From NCBI RefSeq assembly GCF_003111645.1, contig NZ_CP022187.1:2914001-2978000 (forward strand): a DNA stretch of 64,000 nt, read 5' to 3'. Shown one piece after another: positions 1 to 9,163 of this stretch (positions are counted from its first letter, which is position 1; every line of letters starts with the position of its first letter). The notes under the pieces are model-generated. The model did not search any database and was not told the origin of the DNA. It was given only the letters and a program-made list of their open reading frames with translations. Origin of the DNA: Parazoarcus communis. GTDB taxonomy: Bacteria > Pseudomonadota > Gammaproteobacteria > Burkholderiales > Rhodocyclaceae. The translations under genes were made by a program, and so were the position numbers.

Positions 1-92
1 CGATGGAAGTCGGCGCCAACCACTACCTTGGCAAGCCCTATCAGGAAGAGGAGTTGCTCGCGCTCATCGCGGGCTACGCGCGACGCAACTGA
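1..92 (+). CDS. C-terminal tail of a response-regulator (CheA/PilL-like hybrid) protein, partial
   Basis: Only the last 29 or so codons are present, ending in TGA at 90-92. The readable residues include GANHYLGKPYQEEELL, with the Lys-Pro of the fifth strand of a receiver domain, followed by a short amphipathic helix and a basic end. This matches the C-terminal receiver domain found on hybrid CheA-type kinases of type IV pilus chemosensory systems (PilL/ChpA). That identity fits the pilT and pilU genes 8 kb away, but it is inferred from a short fragment. The start lies outside the window. Confidence 0.6.
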   Translation, partial: MEVGANHYLGKPYQEEELLALIAGYARRN

Positions 93-132
93 GCGGCCCC
101 GGGGCCGGCCGCGACAGGGCCTTGCCCCGTTT

Positions 133-1575
133 TCAGCCGCCCTTGACGACGCCGAACCGCGCCAGGGTGCGCGCTCGCGCGCTGGCGTGATCGACGACAG
201 CGGCCGGGTAGTCGGTGCCGATCCTGACGCCCGCGGCGGACTGGTCGATGCCGCCCATCGTCCACGGCGCATGGACAAACTTGTTCGGCACCCGTTCAAG
301 CTCAGGCACGTAGCGACGAATGAAGCGCCCCTCGGGATCGAATTTCTCCGATTGCGTCACCGGGTTGAAGATGCGGAAGTAGGGCTGCGCATCGCAACCG
401 GTCGACGCCGCCCACTGCCAGCCGCCGTTGTTTGCGGCCAGATCGAAGTCGATCAGGTGGTCGGCGAAATAACGCTCGCCCAGACGCCAGTCGACACCGA
501 GATCCTTGGTCAGGAAGGAGGCCACGATCATCCGCAGGCGGTTGTGCATGTAGCCGGTCTGGTTGATCTGGCGCATCGCCGCATCCACCAGCGGGTAGCC
601 CGTACGGGCTTCACACCAGGCGGCGAACAGCTCGGGCGCGTCGTCCCACTGCACACGCGCGTACTCGGGCTTGAAGGTGGTCTCCACCACGCGCGGGTGG
701 TGCCACAGGATCATGTGGTAGAAGTCGCGCCACACCAGTTCGCTGAGCCAGGTTTCCGCCCCCTCCCCGCCATGCTGCCAGGCATAGGCCACCAGCTCGC
801 GTATCGACACCGTGCCGAAACGCAGGTGGGTGGACAGATACGAAACGCCCTTCACTGCAGGAAAGTCACGCGTCCGCTTGTAGCGGTCGATGCGGCCCTT
901 GAAGGCCTCGAACAGCACACGCCCGCCCGTCACCCCCAGCGGCATGCGCAGCTCGGCGAGATTTCCCGCGCCGAAGCCGAGCTCGTCGAGCGCCGGAATA
1001 CGCTCACCCTCCGGCTTCGGCGCAAGTGCGCCAGCGTGCTTTTCCACCGGATATGCCTGGACGAAAAAGCTGTCGAGCTTCTTCAGCCAGGCATTGCGGT
1101 AGGGTGTGAATACGCTGAAGGGCGCGTTGCCCTGGGTCAGCACCTCGTCACGCTCGAAGATCACCTGATCCTTGAAATCGACGAAGCCGATGCCGTCCGC
1201 CGCCAGCGCCTCGGCCACCCTGCTGTCACGCGTGATCGCCGCCGGTTCGTAGTCCCGGTTGGTGCACACCTGATCGACACCGAGCGCCCGCGCGAGGCGC
1301 GGGATCTCCTCGACAGCCCTGCCATGGCGTACGATCAGACCCGCGCCCCGGCCACCCGTCGCACGCGCCAGGGCGTCGAGTGCGGCATCGAGCTCGGTCA
1401 CCGCATGATGGATGAAGCCGACCCGGCGATCCTCCCTCGAGGGCAGTGCATCGAGAATGTCGCGGTCGAACACGAACACGCAATGGACCTTCTGTGCATG
1501 ACGCAGGGCGTGATGCAGGGCCGCATGATCGAAGTGGCGCAGATCACGGCGAAACCAGACAAGTGCAGCATGCAT
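133..1575 (-). CDS. phrB: Deoxyribodipyrimidine photolyase (class I CPD photolyase)
   Basis: This cytoplasmic flavoprotein repairs cyclobutane pyrimidine dimers using blue light. The protein of about 480 aa opens with HAALVWFRRDLRHFDH, the start of the N-terminal alpha/beta antenna domain. The C-terminal FAD domain shows WLSELVWRDFYHMILW and NNGGWQWAASTGCDAQPYF, both diagnostic of class I photolyases. The length agrees with the family (about 470 aa). The start at 1575 gives the usual short N-terminus; an in-frame ATG four codons upstream at 1587 is equally possible and neither has a clear ribosome binding site. It is divergent from yqgE and has no operon partner. Confidence 0.93.
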   Translation of the reverse strand: MHAALVWFRRDLRHFDHAALHHALRHAQKVHCVFVFDRDILDALPSREDRRVGFIHHAVTELDAALDALARATGGRGAGLIVRHGRAVEEIPRLARALGVDQVCTNRDYEPAAITRDSRVAEALAADGIGFVDFKDQVIFERDEVLTQGNAPFSVFTPYRNAWLKKLDSFFVQAYPVEKHAGALAPKPEGERIPALDELGFGAGNLAELRMPLGVTGGRVLFEAFKGRIDRYKRTRDFPAVKGVSYLSTHLRFGTVSIRELVAYAWQHGGEGAETWLSELVWRDFYHMILWHHPRVVETTFKPEYARVQWDDAPELFAAWCEARTGYPLVDAAMRQINQTGYMHNRLRMIVASFLTKDLGVDWRLGERYFADHLIDFDLAANNGGWQWAASTGCDAQPYFRIFNPVTQSEKFDPEGRFIRRYVPELERVPNKFVHAPWTMGGIDQSAAGVRIGTDYPAAVVDHASARARTLARFGVVKGG

Positions 1576-1674
1576 GAGATCGAACATCCGGGATGAACAA
1601 GGGCCTGGTAAGAGCGCAGGTCGACCGATGAGGTTCCCCGCGCAAGCCGCCCAGTGTCGGCGTAAAATACGCGA

Positions 1675-2241
1675 ATGGATACCGTCTCGAGCAATCTCAC
1701 GCACCACTTCCTGATCGCCATGCCCAGCATGGCCGATCCGCATTTCGCCCGTGCGCTGACCTATATCGCGGAACACAACGACCAGGGCGCGCTGGGCGTG
1801 ATCGTGAACCGGCCGATCGACATGACGCTCGCGACCCTGTTCGAGCGCATCGAACTGCCGCTCGACGCAGAAGGCTTCGCCGACCAGCCGGTGTATTTCG
1901 GCGGGCCGGTGCAGACCGACCGCGGTTTCGTGCTGCACCGGCCGAGCGGCGAATGGCACTCGACGCTGCGCGTCAACGACGAGGTCGGCCTCACCAGCAG
2001 CCGCGACATCCTGCAGGTTATCGGCGCCACCGGCGAACCCAGCGAAGTGCTGGTCAGCCTCGGCTACGCCGGTTGGGATGCGGGACAGCTTGAGCAGGAG
2101 CTGGCGGACAATGCCTGGCTGACGGTGCCCGCCGACATGGCCATCGTCTTCGACCTGCCCCCCGAAGAGCGCCTGGCCGCCGCGATGCAGAAGCTGGGGG
2201 TGGACTTCGCGAAACTGAGCGAGGTTGCCGGGCATGCCTGA
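1675..2241 (+). CDS. yqgE: YqgE/AlgH family protein (UPF0301)
   Basis: The 188-aa cytoplasmic protein begins with the family signature: [12 protein letters not shown], then [12 protein letters not shown] and [10 protein letters not shown]. Its length is typical (about 185 aa). The biochemical role of the family is not settled; in Pseudomonas it was named AlgH for an effect on alginate production. It is the first gene of a tight plus-strand operon and its stop codon overlaps the start of ruvX by 8 bp. The yqgE-ruvX (yqgF) pairing is widely conserved in proteobacteria, which supports both calls. Confidence 0.93.
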   Translation: MDTVSSNLTHHFLIAMPSMADPHFARALTYIAEHNDQGALGVIVNRPIDMTLATLFERIELPLDAEGFADQPVYFGGPVQTDRGFVLHRPSGEWHSTLRVNDEVGLTSSRDILQVIGATGEPSEVLVSLGYAGWDAGQLEQELADNAWLTVPADMAIVFDLPPEERLAAAMQKLGVDFAKLSEVAGHA

Positions 2242-2707
2242 AAGCGCGGCGGCGGCAACGCCGCCTGCATTGCCCGAGCGTGGCAGCCTGCTTGGCTTCG
2301 ATTTCGGTCTGGCGCGCATTGGCGTGGCCAGCGGCGAGCTCGAAACCGGCCATGCGACGGCGCTCACCACCGTGCACGAAGAAAGCAACAACGGCCGCTT
2401 TGGCGCCATCGCCGGACTGATTGAGGAGTGGAAACCGGTGGCCCTGGTCGTCGGCCTGCCCCGTCATCTCGATGGCGACGAACACCAGCTCAGCGCACGC
2501 TGCCGCCGCTTTGCCAATCAGCTGCACGGCCGCTTCGGCCTGCCGGTCATGCTGACTGACGAGCGCCTGTCCTCGGTCGAGGCCGAACAGCAACTGCGCG
2601 AAGCCGGCGTCAAGCAATGGCGCGAACGCAAGCAGCAACTCGACGCGGTCGCTGCTCAACTGATCCTGCAACACTTTCTGGACTCCATCCGACATGCCAA
2701 GTCTTGA
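2234..2707 (+). CDS. ruvX: Putative pre-16S rRNA nuclease / Holliday junction resolvase RuvX (YqgF)
   Basis: This is an RNase H-fold nuclease of 157 aa, thought to finish 16S rRNA 5' processing in E. coli and also described as a Holliday junction resolvase homologue. The first acidic motif is seen in [21 protein letters not shown] carries the middle motif, and [10 protein letters not shown] carries the final Asp. I chose ATG at 2234, which overlaps the yqgE stop by 8 bp; an in-frame TTG at 2225 is possible. The 3' end overlaps the pyrR start, so the four genes to pyrB are probably one transcript. Confidence 0.92.
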   Translation: MPESAAAATPPALPERGSLLGFDFGLARIGVASGELETGHATALTTVHEESNNGRFGAIAGLIEEWKPVALVVGLPRHLDGDEHQLSARCRRFANQLHGRFGLPVMLTDERLSSVEAEQQLREAGVKQWRERKQQLDAVAAQLILQHFLDSIRHAKS

Positions 2708-3194
2708 TGCAGAAAACCTGTGCCGGCAGCTCGCCGAACAGCTGCGCCCCCACGTCACCCCCACCACTGCCCTGGTTGGCATTCGTACCGGCGGCCTGTG
2801 GCTGGCCGAACGCCTGCACGCGATGCTCGGCATCAGCCAGCCGCTGGGGGCGATCGACGTCTCCTTCTACCGCGACGACTATGGCGCGCGCGGCCTGCAC
2901 ACCAAGCCGCAGCGCACCGAGATTCCCTTCAGCGTCGAAGCTGCGCACGTGATCATCGTCGATGACGTGCTGTTCACCGGCCGCACCACCCGCGCTGCGC
3001 TGAACGAGCTGTTCGATTTCGGCCGTCCTGCCTGTGTAGAGCTGGCCGTGCTGGTGGATCGCGGCGGGCGCGAACTCCCGGTCGCCGCACGCTATTGCGC
3101 CCTGACCCTGCCCGAACCCCTGCCCCCGTCGCGGAACCTGCAACTTGAGCGCGACGAAGACGGCAGCCTGAACCTGAGGACAGTCGATGCTTAA
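2694..3194 (+). CDS. pyrR: PyrR-type bifunctional pyrimidine regulator / uracil phosphoribosyltransferase
   Basis: The 166-aa protein belongs to the type I phosphoribosyltransferase fold. The PRPP-binding loop is clear in [18 protein letters not shown], and [14 protein letters not shown] is the N-terminal PPi loop region. PyrR proteins either control pyr mRNA attenuation or act as UPRTases; which applies here cannot be read from the sequence. It overlaps ruvX upstream and pyrB downstream (8 bp), giving the common proteobacterial pyrR-pyrB-pyrC' order and a role in pyrimidine biosynthesis. Confidence 0.92.
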   Translation: MPSLDAENLCRQLAEQLRPHVTPTTALVGIRTGGLWLAERLHAMLGISQPLGAIDVSFYRDDYGARGLHTKPQRTEIPFSVEAAHVIIVDDVLFTGRTTRAALNELFDFGRPACVELAVLVDRGGRELPVAARYCALTLPEPLPPSRNLQLERDEDGSLNLRTVDA

Positions 3195-4146
3195 TCCCCA
3201 GCTCAACAAGAACGGCGAGCTGCAGCACCTGCTTACGCTGGACGGCCTGCCGCGCGACATCATCAACGCCATTCTCGATACGGCTGCGCCCTTCACCGAA
3301 GTGGCCGAGCGCGAGGTCAAGAAGCTGCCGCTGCTGCGCGGCAAGAGCATCTTCAACCTGTTCTTCGAGAACTCCACGCGCACCCGCACCACCTTCGAGA
3401 TCGCCGCCAAGCGCCTGTCGGCCGACGTGGTGAATCTCAACGTGTCGACCAGCTCCACCGCCAAGGGCGAGAGCCTGCTCGATACGGTCGATAACCTGTG
3501 TGCGATGCAGGCCGACATGTTCGTCGTTCGCCATGCCGCCAGCGGCGCGCCCTTCCTGATCGCACAGCACCTGCGCGCCAACGGCCGCAACGACATCCAC
3601 GTCGTCAACGCCGGCGACGGACGTCATGCCCACCCCACCCAGGGTCTGCTGGACATGTACACGATCCGCCACTACAAGCACGATTTCACCAAGCTGACGG
3701 TGGCCATCGTCGGCGACGTGCTGCACTCGCGGGTGGCGCGCTCGCAGATCTGCGCGCTGACCACGCTGGGCGTGCCCGAAGTCCGCGTCATCGGCCCCAA
3801 GACACTGCTGCCGACCGATATCGAAAAAATGGGCGTGCGCGTCTTTCACGACATGAACGAAGGTCTGCGCGGTGTCGATGTCGTGATGATGCTGCGCCTG
3901 CAGAACGAACGCATGAACGGTGCGCTGCTGCCCACGCCGCAGGAGTTCTACAAGGTCTGGGGCCTGACCGCGGAAAAGCTCGCACAGGCCAAGCCCGACG
4001 CCATCGTGATGCACCCCGGACCGATGAACCGCGGCGTCGAGATCGACTCCGCCGTCGCCGATGGCGCGCAGGCCGTGATCCTGCCCCAGGTGACCTTCGG
4101 CATTGCCGTCCGCATGGCGGTCATGAGCATGCTAGCCGGCCAGTAA
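3187..4146 (+). CDS. pyrB: Aspartate carbamoyltransferase, catalytic chain
   Basis: It condenses carbamoyl phosphate and L-aspartate to N-carbamoyl-L-aspartate, the committed step of pyrimidine synthesis. The 319-aa protein has the carbamoyl-phosphate motif [13 protein letters not shown] near residue 60, [11 protein letters not shown] in the centre and [10 protein letters not shown] near the C-terminus. No pyrI-type regulatory chain gene is nearby. Instead pyrB is followed after 10 bp by a dihydroorotase-like gene that lacks catalytic residues, the arrangement of class A ATCases as in Pseudomonas, where the second protein holds the complex together. Confidence 0.96.
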   Translation: MLNPQLNKNGELQHLLTLDGLPRDIINAILDTAAPFTEVAEREVKKLPLLRGKSIFNLFFENSTRTRTTFEIAAKRLSADVVNLNVSTSSTAKGESLLDTVDNLCAMQADMFVVRHAASGAPFLIAQHLRANGRNDIHVVNAGDGRHAHPTQGLLDMYTIRHYKHDFTKLTVAIVGDVLHSRVARSQICALTTLGVPEVRVIGPKTLLPTDIEKMGVRVFHDMNEGLRGVDVVMMLRLQNERMNGALLPTPQEFYKVWGLTAEKLAQAKPDAIVMHPGPMNRGVEIDSAVADGAQAVILPQVTFGIAVRMAVMSMLAGQ

Positions 4147-4156
4147 GGAAGATTCG

Positions 4157-5434
4157 ATGAAGATCCGTATTGCCAACGGCCGGGTGATCGACCCCGCCAA
4201 CAAGACAGACTGCGTCCAGGACGTGTTCATTGCCGACGGCAAGATCGTCGCCCTCGGCTCCGCGCCCGATGGTTTCGTGGCCGAAAAGACGATCGACGCC
4301 AGCGGACTGGTGGTCGCCCCCGGCCTGATCGACCTCTCTGCCCGCCTGCGCGAGCCCGGCTTCGAATACCGTGCCACGCTCGAATCCGAAATGGACGCTG
4401 CGATGGCCGGTGGCATTACCAGCCTGGCCATTCCGCCCGACACCGACCCGGTGCTGGACGAGCCCGGCCTGGTCGAAATGCTGTGCTACAGGGCCAAGAA
4501 ACTCAACCGCGCCCATGTGTATCCGGTCGCAGCGCTGACGCTCGGGCTCAAGGGCGAGCGCCTGTCGGAAATGGCCGAGCTGGTCGAGGCCGGCTGCGTC
4601 GCCTTCTCGCAGGCCAATGTGCCGATCGTCGACAACACCGTGCTGATGCGGGCGATGCAGTACGCAGCCACTTTCGACTTCCGCGTCTGGCTGCAGCCGA
4701 TCGCCCCCTTCCTGTCGCGCGGCGGCTACGCCCACGACGGTGAAGTTGCCACCCGGCTCGGCCTGCCCGGCATCCCGGTCGCAGCCGAAACCGTCGCCCT
4801 GTTTACCTACCTGCAACTGGCACGCATCACCCAGACCCGACTGCACATCACCCGCCTGTCGAGTGCCGAAGGCCTGCATCTGATCGACCAGGCACGCGCA
4901 GACGGCATGGATGTCACCTGCGACGTCTCGATCAACCATGTACACCTGTCGGACATGGATATCGGCTACTTCGACGCCAACTGCCACCTGATCCCGCCGC
5001 TGCGCAGCCAGCGCGACCGCGACGCACTGTGCCGTGGCCTGGCCGAGGGCCGCATCAACGCCCTGTGTTCCGACCACACCCCGGTCGACGACGACGGCAA
5101 GCTCACCCCCTTCAGCGAATCCGAAGCGGGTGCAACCGGCCTCGAACTGCTGCTGCCGCTGACGCTGAAATGGGCCGAGCGCGCCGGACTGCCGCTCATC
5201 GACGCGCTGGCACGCGTCACTTCCGACGCCGCCGCCATCATCGGCATCACCAAGGCGGGCCATCTGTCGCCCGGCGCGCGCGCCGACGTGTGCATCTTCG
5301 ACCCGGAAGCGCAGGTGTGCATCAACCGCGACAGCCTGCGCAGCCAGGGCAAGAACACCCCCTTCCTTGGGCTGGAACTCCCGGGCAAGGTGCGCTACAC
5401 GCTGGTCGAAGGGCAGCTGATGTTTATCGGCTGA
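4157..5434 (+). CDS. Non-catalytic dihydroorotase-like protein (PyrC'/PyrX), ATCase partner
   Basis: The 425-aa protein has the amidohydrolase fold of type I dihydroorotases, and LREPGFEYRATLESEM aligns with the family's LREPG region. The metal-binding Asp-x-His-x-His is replaced by IDLSARLREPG, with both histidines missing, and the expected His pair further on reads as HITRLSS and FSQANVPI. It is therefore probably inactive as an enzyme. By analogy with Pseudomonas PyrC' it would be a structural partner required for assembly of the PyrB dodecamer. A true dihydroorotase must be encoded elsewhere. It is the last gene of the yqgE-ruvX-pyrR-pyrB operon. Confidence 0.88.
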   Translation: MKIRIANGRVIDPANKTDCVQDVFIADGKIVALGSAPDGFVAEKTIDASGLVVAPGLIDLSARLREPGFEYRATLESEMDAAMAGGITSLAIPPDTDPVLDEPGLVEMLCYRAKKLNRAHVYPVAALTLGLKGERLSEMAELVEAGCVAFSQANVPIVDNTVLMRAMQYAATFDFRVWLQPIAPFLSRGGYAHDGEVATRLGLPGIPVAAETVALFTYLQLARITQTRLHITRLSSAEGLHLIDQARADGMDVTCDVSINHVHLSDMDIGYFDANCHLIPPLRSQRDRDALCRGLAEGRINALCSDHTPVDDDGKLTPFSESEAGATGLELLLPLTLKWAERAGLPLIDALARVTSDAAAIIGITKAGHLSPGARADVCIFDPEAQVCINRDSLRSQGKNTPFLGLELPGKVRYTLVEGQLMFIG

Positions 5435-5457
5435 ACAGCCACACCGGGAAAGGCGGC

Positions 5458-5754
5458 TCAGGCCTGCTCACGCAGCCTGGCTGCCACCCCCGCTGCGGCA
5501 CCGTCCACGCGCACCCGCTTGGCACGCGAGGTCTCGCCGCTGATCAGGCTCACCGCGGATTTCGGTACCTTGCAGAAGTCCGCCAGAAAGGCGCACAAGG
5601 CCGCATTGGCCTTGCCATCGACCGGCGGTGCGGCGAGCCGGATCTTCATCGCCTCGCCGTGCAGACCGGCAAAGCCGGTCTTTTTGGCCCCGGGCTGAAT
5701 GTGCAGGGTCAGCGTCAGGCTGCCATCGGCAGCTTCACGCAGCCAGTCGCTCAC
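5458..5754 (-). CDS. yggU: DUF167 / UPF0235 family protein (YggU)
   Basis: The 98-aa small protein has the YggU motif IQPGAKKTG followed by KIRLAAPPVDGKANAAL and the C-terminal VSLISGETSRAKRV region. Function is unknown across the family. It starts with GTG at 5754, which overlaps the yggT stop codon (GTGA), so it is translationally coupled to yggT. The proC-yggT-yggU series is conserved in many proteobacteria. The end faces the pyr operon convergently, with 23 bp between stop codons. Confidence 0.9.
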   Translation of the reverse strand: MSDWLREAADGSLTLTLHIQPGAKKTGFAGLHGEAMKIRLAAPPVDGKANAALCAFLADFCKVPKSAVSLISGETSRAKRVRVDGAAAGVAARLREQA

Positions 5755-6332
5755 AGCCCGAACAGCAGGGGCGCGAAACTGTTGCGCATGCCGCCGAGCA
5801 CCATCAGCAGGATCTGCAGCACCAGCAGCAAGACCAGCGGCGACAGGTCGACATTGGAGATGGTCGGCACCACGCGACGGAACGGGCGCAGAAAGGGCGC
5901 CGCCAGCGCGTCGAACAGCGCCGCAGCCGGCGCATGCGGACTGACCCAGGACAGCACCGCAGAGATCAGCACCACGCCGAACACCAGATACACCATCATG
6001 CGCAGCATCTCGACCAGCCCGAGGCCGAGCACGCCCAGCGCGATGCCGGCACCGTCGCCACCGAGGGCGACGCCGCGAATCAGGATCTCGAACACCACCA
6101 TCAAGGTCTGGAACGCCCACGCCGGCAGCAGGCTTGCCATGTCCAGACCGAACAGTCCCGGCACCACGCGCCGCAGCGGTCGCACCACCCAGTCGGTGGC
6201 GGTGACGACGAACTGTCCGATCTGATTGCGGAACGACACCCGTTGCCACTGCATGAAGAAACGCGCGAGCAAAACCAGGGTAATCAGGCTGATCGCCGTA
6301 TCGACGATGAGTAACAGGACGTTGTTGAGCAT
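5751..6332 (-). CDS. yggT: YggT family integral membrane protein
   Basis: The 193-aa inner-membrane protein has two YGGT repeats. Each has a hydrophobic helix pair and the loop that reads VTDWVVRPLRRVVPG in the first half and LAAPFLRPFRRVVP in the second. The family's role is unclear (osmotic tolerance or cell-envelope assembly has been suggested in other bacteria). It lies 6 bp downstream of proC and overlaps yggU by 4 bp, so the three form one minus-strand unit with yggS further upstream. Confidence 0.9.
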   Translation of the reverse strand: MLNNVLLLIVDTAISLITLVLLARFFMQWQRVSFRNQIGQFVVTATDWVVRPLRRVVPGLFGLDMASLLPAWAFQTLMVVFEILIRGVALGGDGAGIALGVLGLGLVEMLRMMVYLVFGVVLISAVLSWVSPHAPAAALFDALAAPFLRPFRRVVPTISNVDLSPLVLLLVLQILLMVLGGMRNSFAPLLFGL

Positions 6333-6338
6333 GCGCGA

Positions 6339-7163
6339 TCAGTCCTTTCCAAGCTCGTCGCCGAGCGCACGGCCACGGTCTGCAGCGGCCGCCACGGCGG
6401 CCACCAGGGTATCGTGCCAACCAGCCTGGGCGAGATGGGCCAGTGCCGCGGCCGTCGTGCCGCCCTTGGAGGTCACTTTTTCGCGCAGCACCGAAGGCGC
6501 ATCCTCGGAGCCTGCAGCCAGGCGCGCAGCCCCCAGCACCGTGTCGATCGCGAGCTTGCGCGCCGTCGCCTCGTCGAAACCCTGCGCACGTCCCGCAGCC
6601 TCCAGCGCTTCAATGAAATGGAATACATAGGCCGGACCACTGCCGGACACACCGGTCACGCCATCCATCTGCGCCTCGTCCTCGATCCACACTGTGGAGC
6701 CGACAGCGGCGAGAATCCGGCCGGCGGCTTCCTTGCCCGCCGCATCGACCGAGGGATCGGCATACAGCCCGGTGATACCGGCACCAATCAGTGCCGGGGT
6801 ATTCGGCATGCAGCGCACGATGCGGGTATAGGGTGCCGCCGCGCTGCCAAGCCAGCGACCGATGTCGCCAAGCCTCAGCCCCGCTGCAATACTGATCACC
6901 AGCACGTCCTTCAGCACACCCGCCAGCGGCGCGAGCGCAGCCTTCATCTGCTGCGGCTTGACCGCCAGCATCAGCACATCGCAGCCCAGCGCCTGCGCAT
7001 CCGCCAAGCCGGTCGTGCGGACACCGAAGCGCTTGTGCAGGCGCTCGCGGTTGTCGGCATCAAGCTCGATCACCTGGATGTCCTGTGCAGCGAAGCCACG
7101 TTCGATCATGCCGCCGATCAGTGCGATGGCCATGTTGCCGCCACCAAGGAAGGTAATTTTCAT
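6339..7163 (-). CDS. proC: Pyrroline-5-carboxylate reductase
   Basis: It reduces 1-pyrroline-5-carboxylate to L-proline with NAD(P)H, the last step of proline biosynthesis. The 274-aa protein begins MKITFLGGGNMAIALIGG, a Rossmann dinucleotide motif, and ends with the family region GVTGVSGSGPAYVF and VTSKGGTTAAALAHL. The ATG at 7163 gives the standard N-terminus; the open frame continues upstream without further homology. It sits between yggS (40 bp upstream) and yggT (6 bp downstream), a classic conserved cluster. Confidence 0.96.
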   Translation of the reverse strand: MKITFLGGGNMAIALIGGMIERGFAAQDIQVIELDADNRERLHKRFGVRTTGLADAQALGCDVLMLAVKPQQMKAALAPLAGVLKDVLVISIAAGLRLGDIGRWLGSAAAPYTRIVRCMPNTPALIGAGITGLYADPSVDAAGKEAAGRILAAVGSTVWIEDEAQMDGVTGVSGSGPAYVFHFIEALEAAGRAQGFDEATARKLAIDTVLGAARLAAGSEDAPSVLREKVTSKGGTTAAALAHLAQAGWHDTLVAAVAAAADRGRALGDELGKD

Positions 7164-7203
7164 CTGTTGTCCGAACCATGGAGTAAGTGTTGAGGAGCCG
7201 GCT

Positions 7204-7920
7204 TCAATGAGATGCCGTCCTGTCCTGATGCGGCGGCAACTGCCGCTCGCCGAATATTGCCGTACCCACGCGCACGATCGTCGCCCCTTCTGCAATCGCC
7301 GCTTCGAGATCGTGTGACATGCCCATCGACAGGGTGTCGAGCGTCATTCCCTCCGCCACGAGCGCATCCCGGAGCACGCGCAGCGCGGCAAAGCGGCTGC
7401 GCACCAGGCTTTGGTCGGTGCTGGGTTCGGGAATGCACATCAGGCCGCGCAAGCACAGCTGTGGCAGGACGGCGATCGCCCTCGCCAGCGCAGGCACCTC
7501 TGCAGGCGTCACGCCGCTCTTGCTGGTCTCGCCGCTGACATTGACCTGAATGCACACGTTGAGCGGCCGCAGATCGCCCCCGCGCTGGGAAGACAGCCGC
7601 TCTGCGATCTTCAGCCGGTCGATGCCGTGCACCCAGTCGAAGGATTCCGCGACCGGACGCGTCTTGTTGCTCTGAAGCGGTCCGATGAAATGCCACTCGA
7701 GCCCGGGGTCGCCCAGCGCGGCGATCTTATCCACGCCTTCCTGGACGTAATTTTCGCCGAAAGCACGCTGTCCGGCCGCTGCCGCGGCACGAACGTCCTC
7801 TGCGGGCTTGGTCTTGCTCACCGCCAGCAGGCGAACCGAAGCCGGATCCCGTCCTGCCGCGCGCGCAGCCGCTACAATCCGTGCGCTAACGGCTTGCAAG
7901 TTGGCGGAGATTGATGTCAT
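7204..7920 (-). CDS. yggS: YggS family pyridoxal-5'-phosphate homeostasis protein (PLPBP)
   Basis: This non-enzymatic PLP-binding protein of 238 aa buffers vitamin B6 and affects amino-acid metabolism. The PLP lysine lies in [13 protein letters not shown] near residue 35. Other family signatures are [32 protein letters not shown] and VRVGTAIFG. The start at 7920 is the first Met giving a family-length product. It is transcribed away from pilT with about 100 bp between them. The yggS-pilT divergence is conserved in many beta- and gammaproteobacteria. Confidence 0.95.
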   Translation of the reverse strand: MTSISANLQAVSARIVAAARAAGRDPASVRLLAVSKTKPAEDVRAAAAAGQRAFGENYVQEGVDKIAALGDPGLEWHFIGPLQSNKTRPVAESFDWVHGIDRLKIAERLSSQRGGDLRPLNVCIQVNVSGETSKSGVTPAEVPALARAIAVLPQLCLRGLMCIPEPSTDQSLVRSRFAALRVLRDALVAEGMTLDTLSMGMSHDLEAAIAEGATIVRVGTAIFGERQLPPHQDRTASH

Positions 7921-8022
7921 ATTGCCAAAGCCTTTTCTCTCGGAGCACTGCGCCGAAAGTATAGCACCGGCCCCGCCGGCGGCTCCGGACGCCCCTTCCT
8001 CAAGCTCGTCAGAACCGACATC

Positions 8023-9066
8023 ATGGACATCACAGAACTCCTCGCCTTTGCGGTCAAGAACAAGGCCTCCGACCTTCACCTCTCGTCAGGCCTGGCGCCG
8101 ATGATCCGGGTGCATGGAGACGTCCGGCGCATCAACCTGCCGCCGATGGAACACAAGGACGTCCATGCCATGGTGTATGACATCATGAACGACGGCCAGC
8201 GCAAGCAGTACGAGGAAACCTGGGAGTGCGACTTTTCCTTCGCCATTCCCAATCTGGCACGCTTCCGGGTCAACGCCTTCAACCAGAACCGCGGCGCGGG
8301 CGCCGTGTTCCGGACCATTCCGTCCAAGGTGCTCACGCTCGAAGAGCTGAACTGCCCGAAGATCTTCAAGGACATTGCCAACCAGCCGCGCGGCATCGTG
8401 CTCGTCACCGGCCCCACCGGCTCGGGCAAGTCGACCACGCTGGCGGCCATGGTGGACTACGTCAATGAAAACGAATACGGCCACATCCTCACCGTCGAGG
8501 ACCCGATCGAGTTCGTGCACGAATCCAAGCGCTGCCTGATCAACCAGCGCGAAGTGCACCGCGACACGATGTCCTTCACCAATGCGCTGCGCGCCTCGCT
8601 GCGTGAAGACCCCGACGTCATCCTGGTGGGCGAGATGCGCGACCTCGAAACCATCCGTCTGGCGCTCACCGCGGCCGAGACGGGCCATCTGGTGTTCGGC
8701 ACGCTGCACACCTCGTCTGCCGCCAAGACCATCGACCGTATCGTCGACGTGTTCCCGGCGGCCGAGAAGGACATGGTGCGTTCGATGCTCTCCGAGTCGC
8801 TGCGTGCGGTGATCTCGCAGACACTGCTCAAGACCAAGGACGGCGCCGGCCGCGTGGCTGCGCACGAAATCATGATCGGCACCCCTGCAATCCGCAACCT
8901 GATCCGCGAGAACAAGATCGCACAGATGTACTCCGCGATTCAGACCGGACAGAACGTCGGCATGCAGACGCTCGACCAGTGCCTGTCCGATCTGGTGCGG
9001 CGTAATATCGTGTCCAACGCCGAAGCCAGGCTGAAGGCACAGAACAAGGAAAGCTTCGCCGGCTGA
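8023..9066 (+). CDS. pilT: Type IV pilus retraction ATPase PilT
   Basis: This hexameric cytoplasmic ATPase depolymerises type IV pili for twitching motility. The 347-aa protein starts [21 protein letters not shown], the PilT N-terminal signature. It has Walker [11 protein letters not shown], the Asp box [12 protein letters not shown], Walker [15 protein letters not shown] and the His box [14 protein letters not shown]. All catalytic motifs are intact and the length is standard. It lies 97 bp upstream of pilU on the same strand, and other type IV pilus genes must be elsewhere. Confidence 0.97.
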   Translation: MDITELLAFAVKNKASDLHLSSGLAPMIRVHGDVRRINLPPMEHKDVHAMVYDIMNDGQRKQYEETWECDFSFAIPNLARFRVNAFNQNRGAGAVFRTIPSKVLTLEELNCPKIFKDIANQPRGIVLVTGPTGSGKSTTLAAMVDYVNENEYGHILTVEDPIEFVHESKRCLINQREVHRDTMSFTNALRASLREDPDVILVGEMRDLETIRLALTAAETGHLVFGTLHTSSAAKTIDRIVDVFPAAEKDMVRSMLSESLRAVISQTLLKTKDGAGRVAAHEIMIGTPAIRNLIRENKIAQMYSAIQTGQNVGMQTLDQCLSDLVRRNIVSNAEARLKAQNKESFAG

Positions 9067-9163
9067 TGCAGCACGCCTGCGCCGCGCGTCGGCCGCAGGC
9101 GGCAACCGGACGAGACACTCATTCTGCCCGCATGCGCATGCATGCGGCTAAAGGGAGCGGAAA

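Noticed and set aside
28-1596. 522-codon open frame opposite the photolyase gene
   Set aside because: The complementary frame encodes a photolyase with intact motifs; the plus-strand translation has no recognisable domain.
4157-5434. Calling this gene an active dihydroorotase
   Set aside because: The metal-binding histidines are missing, so an enzymatic call would be misleading.
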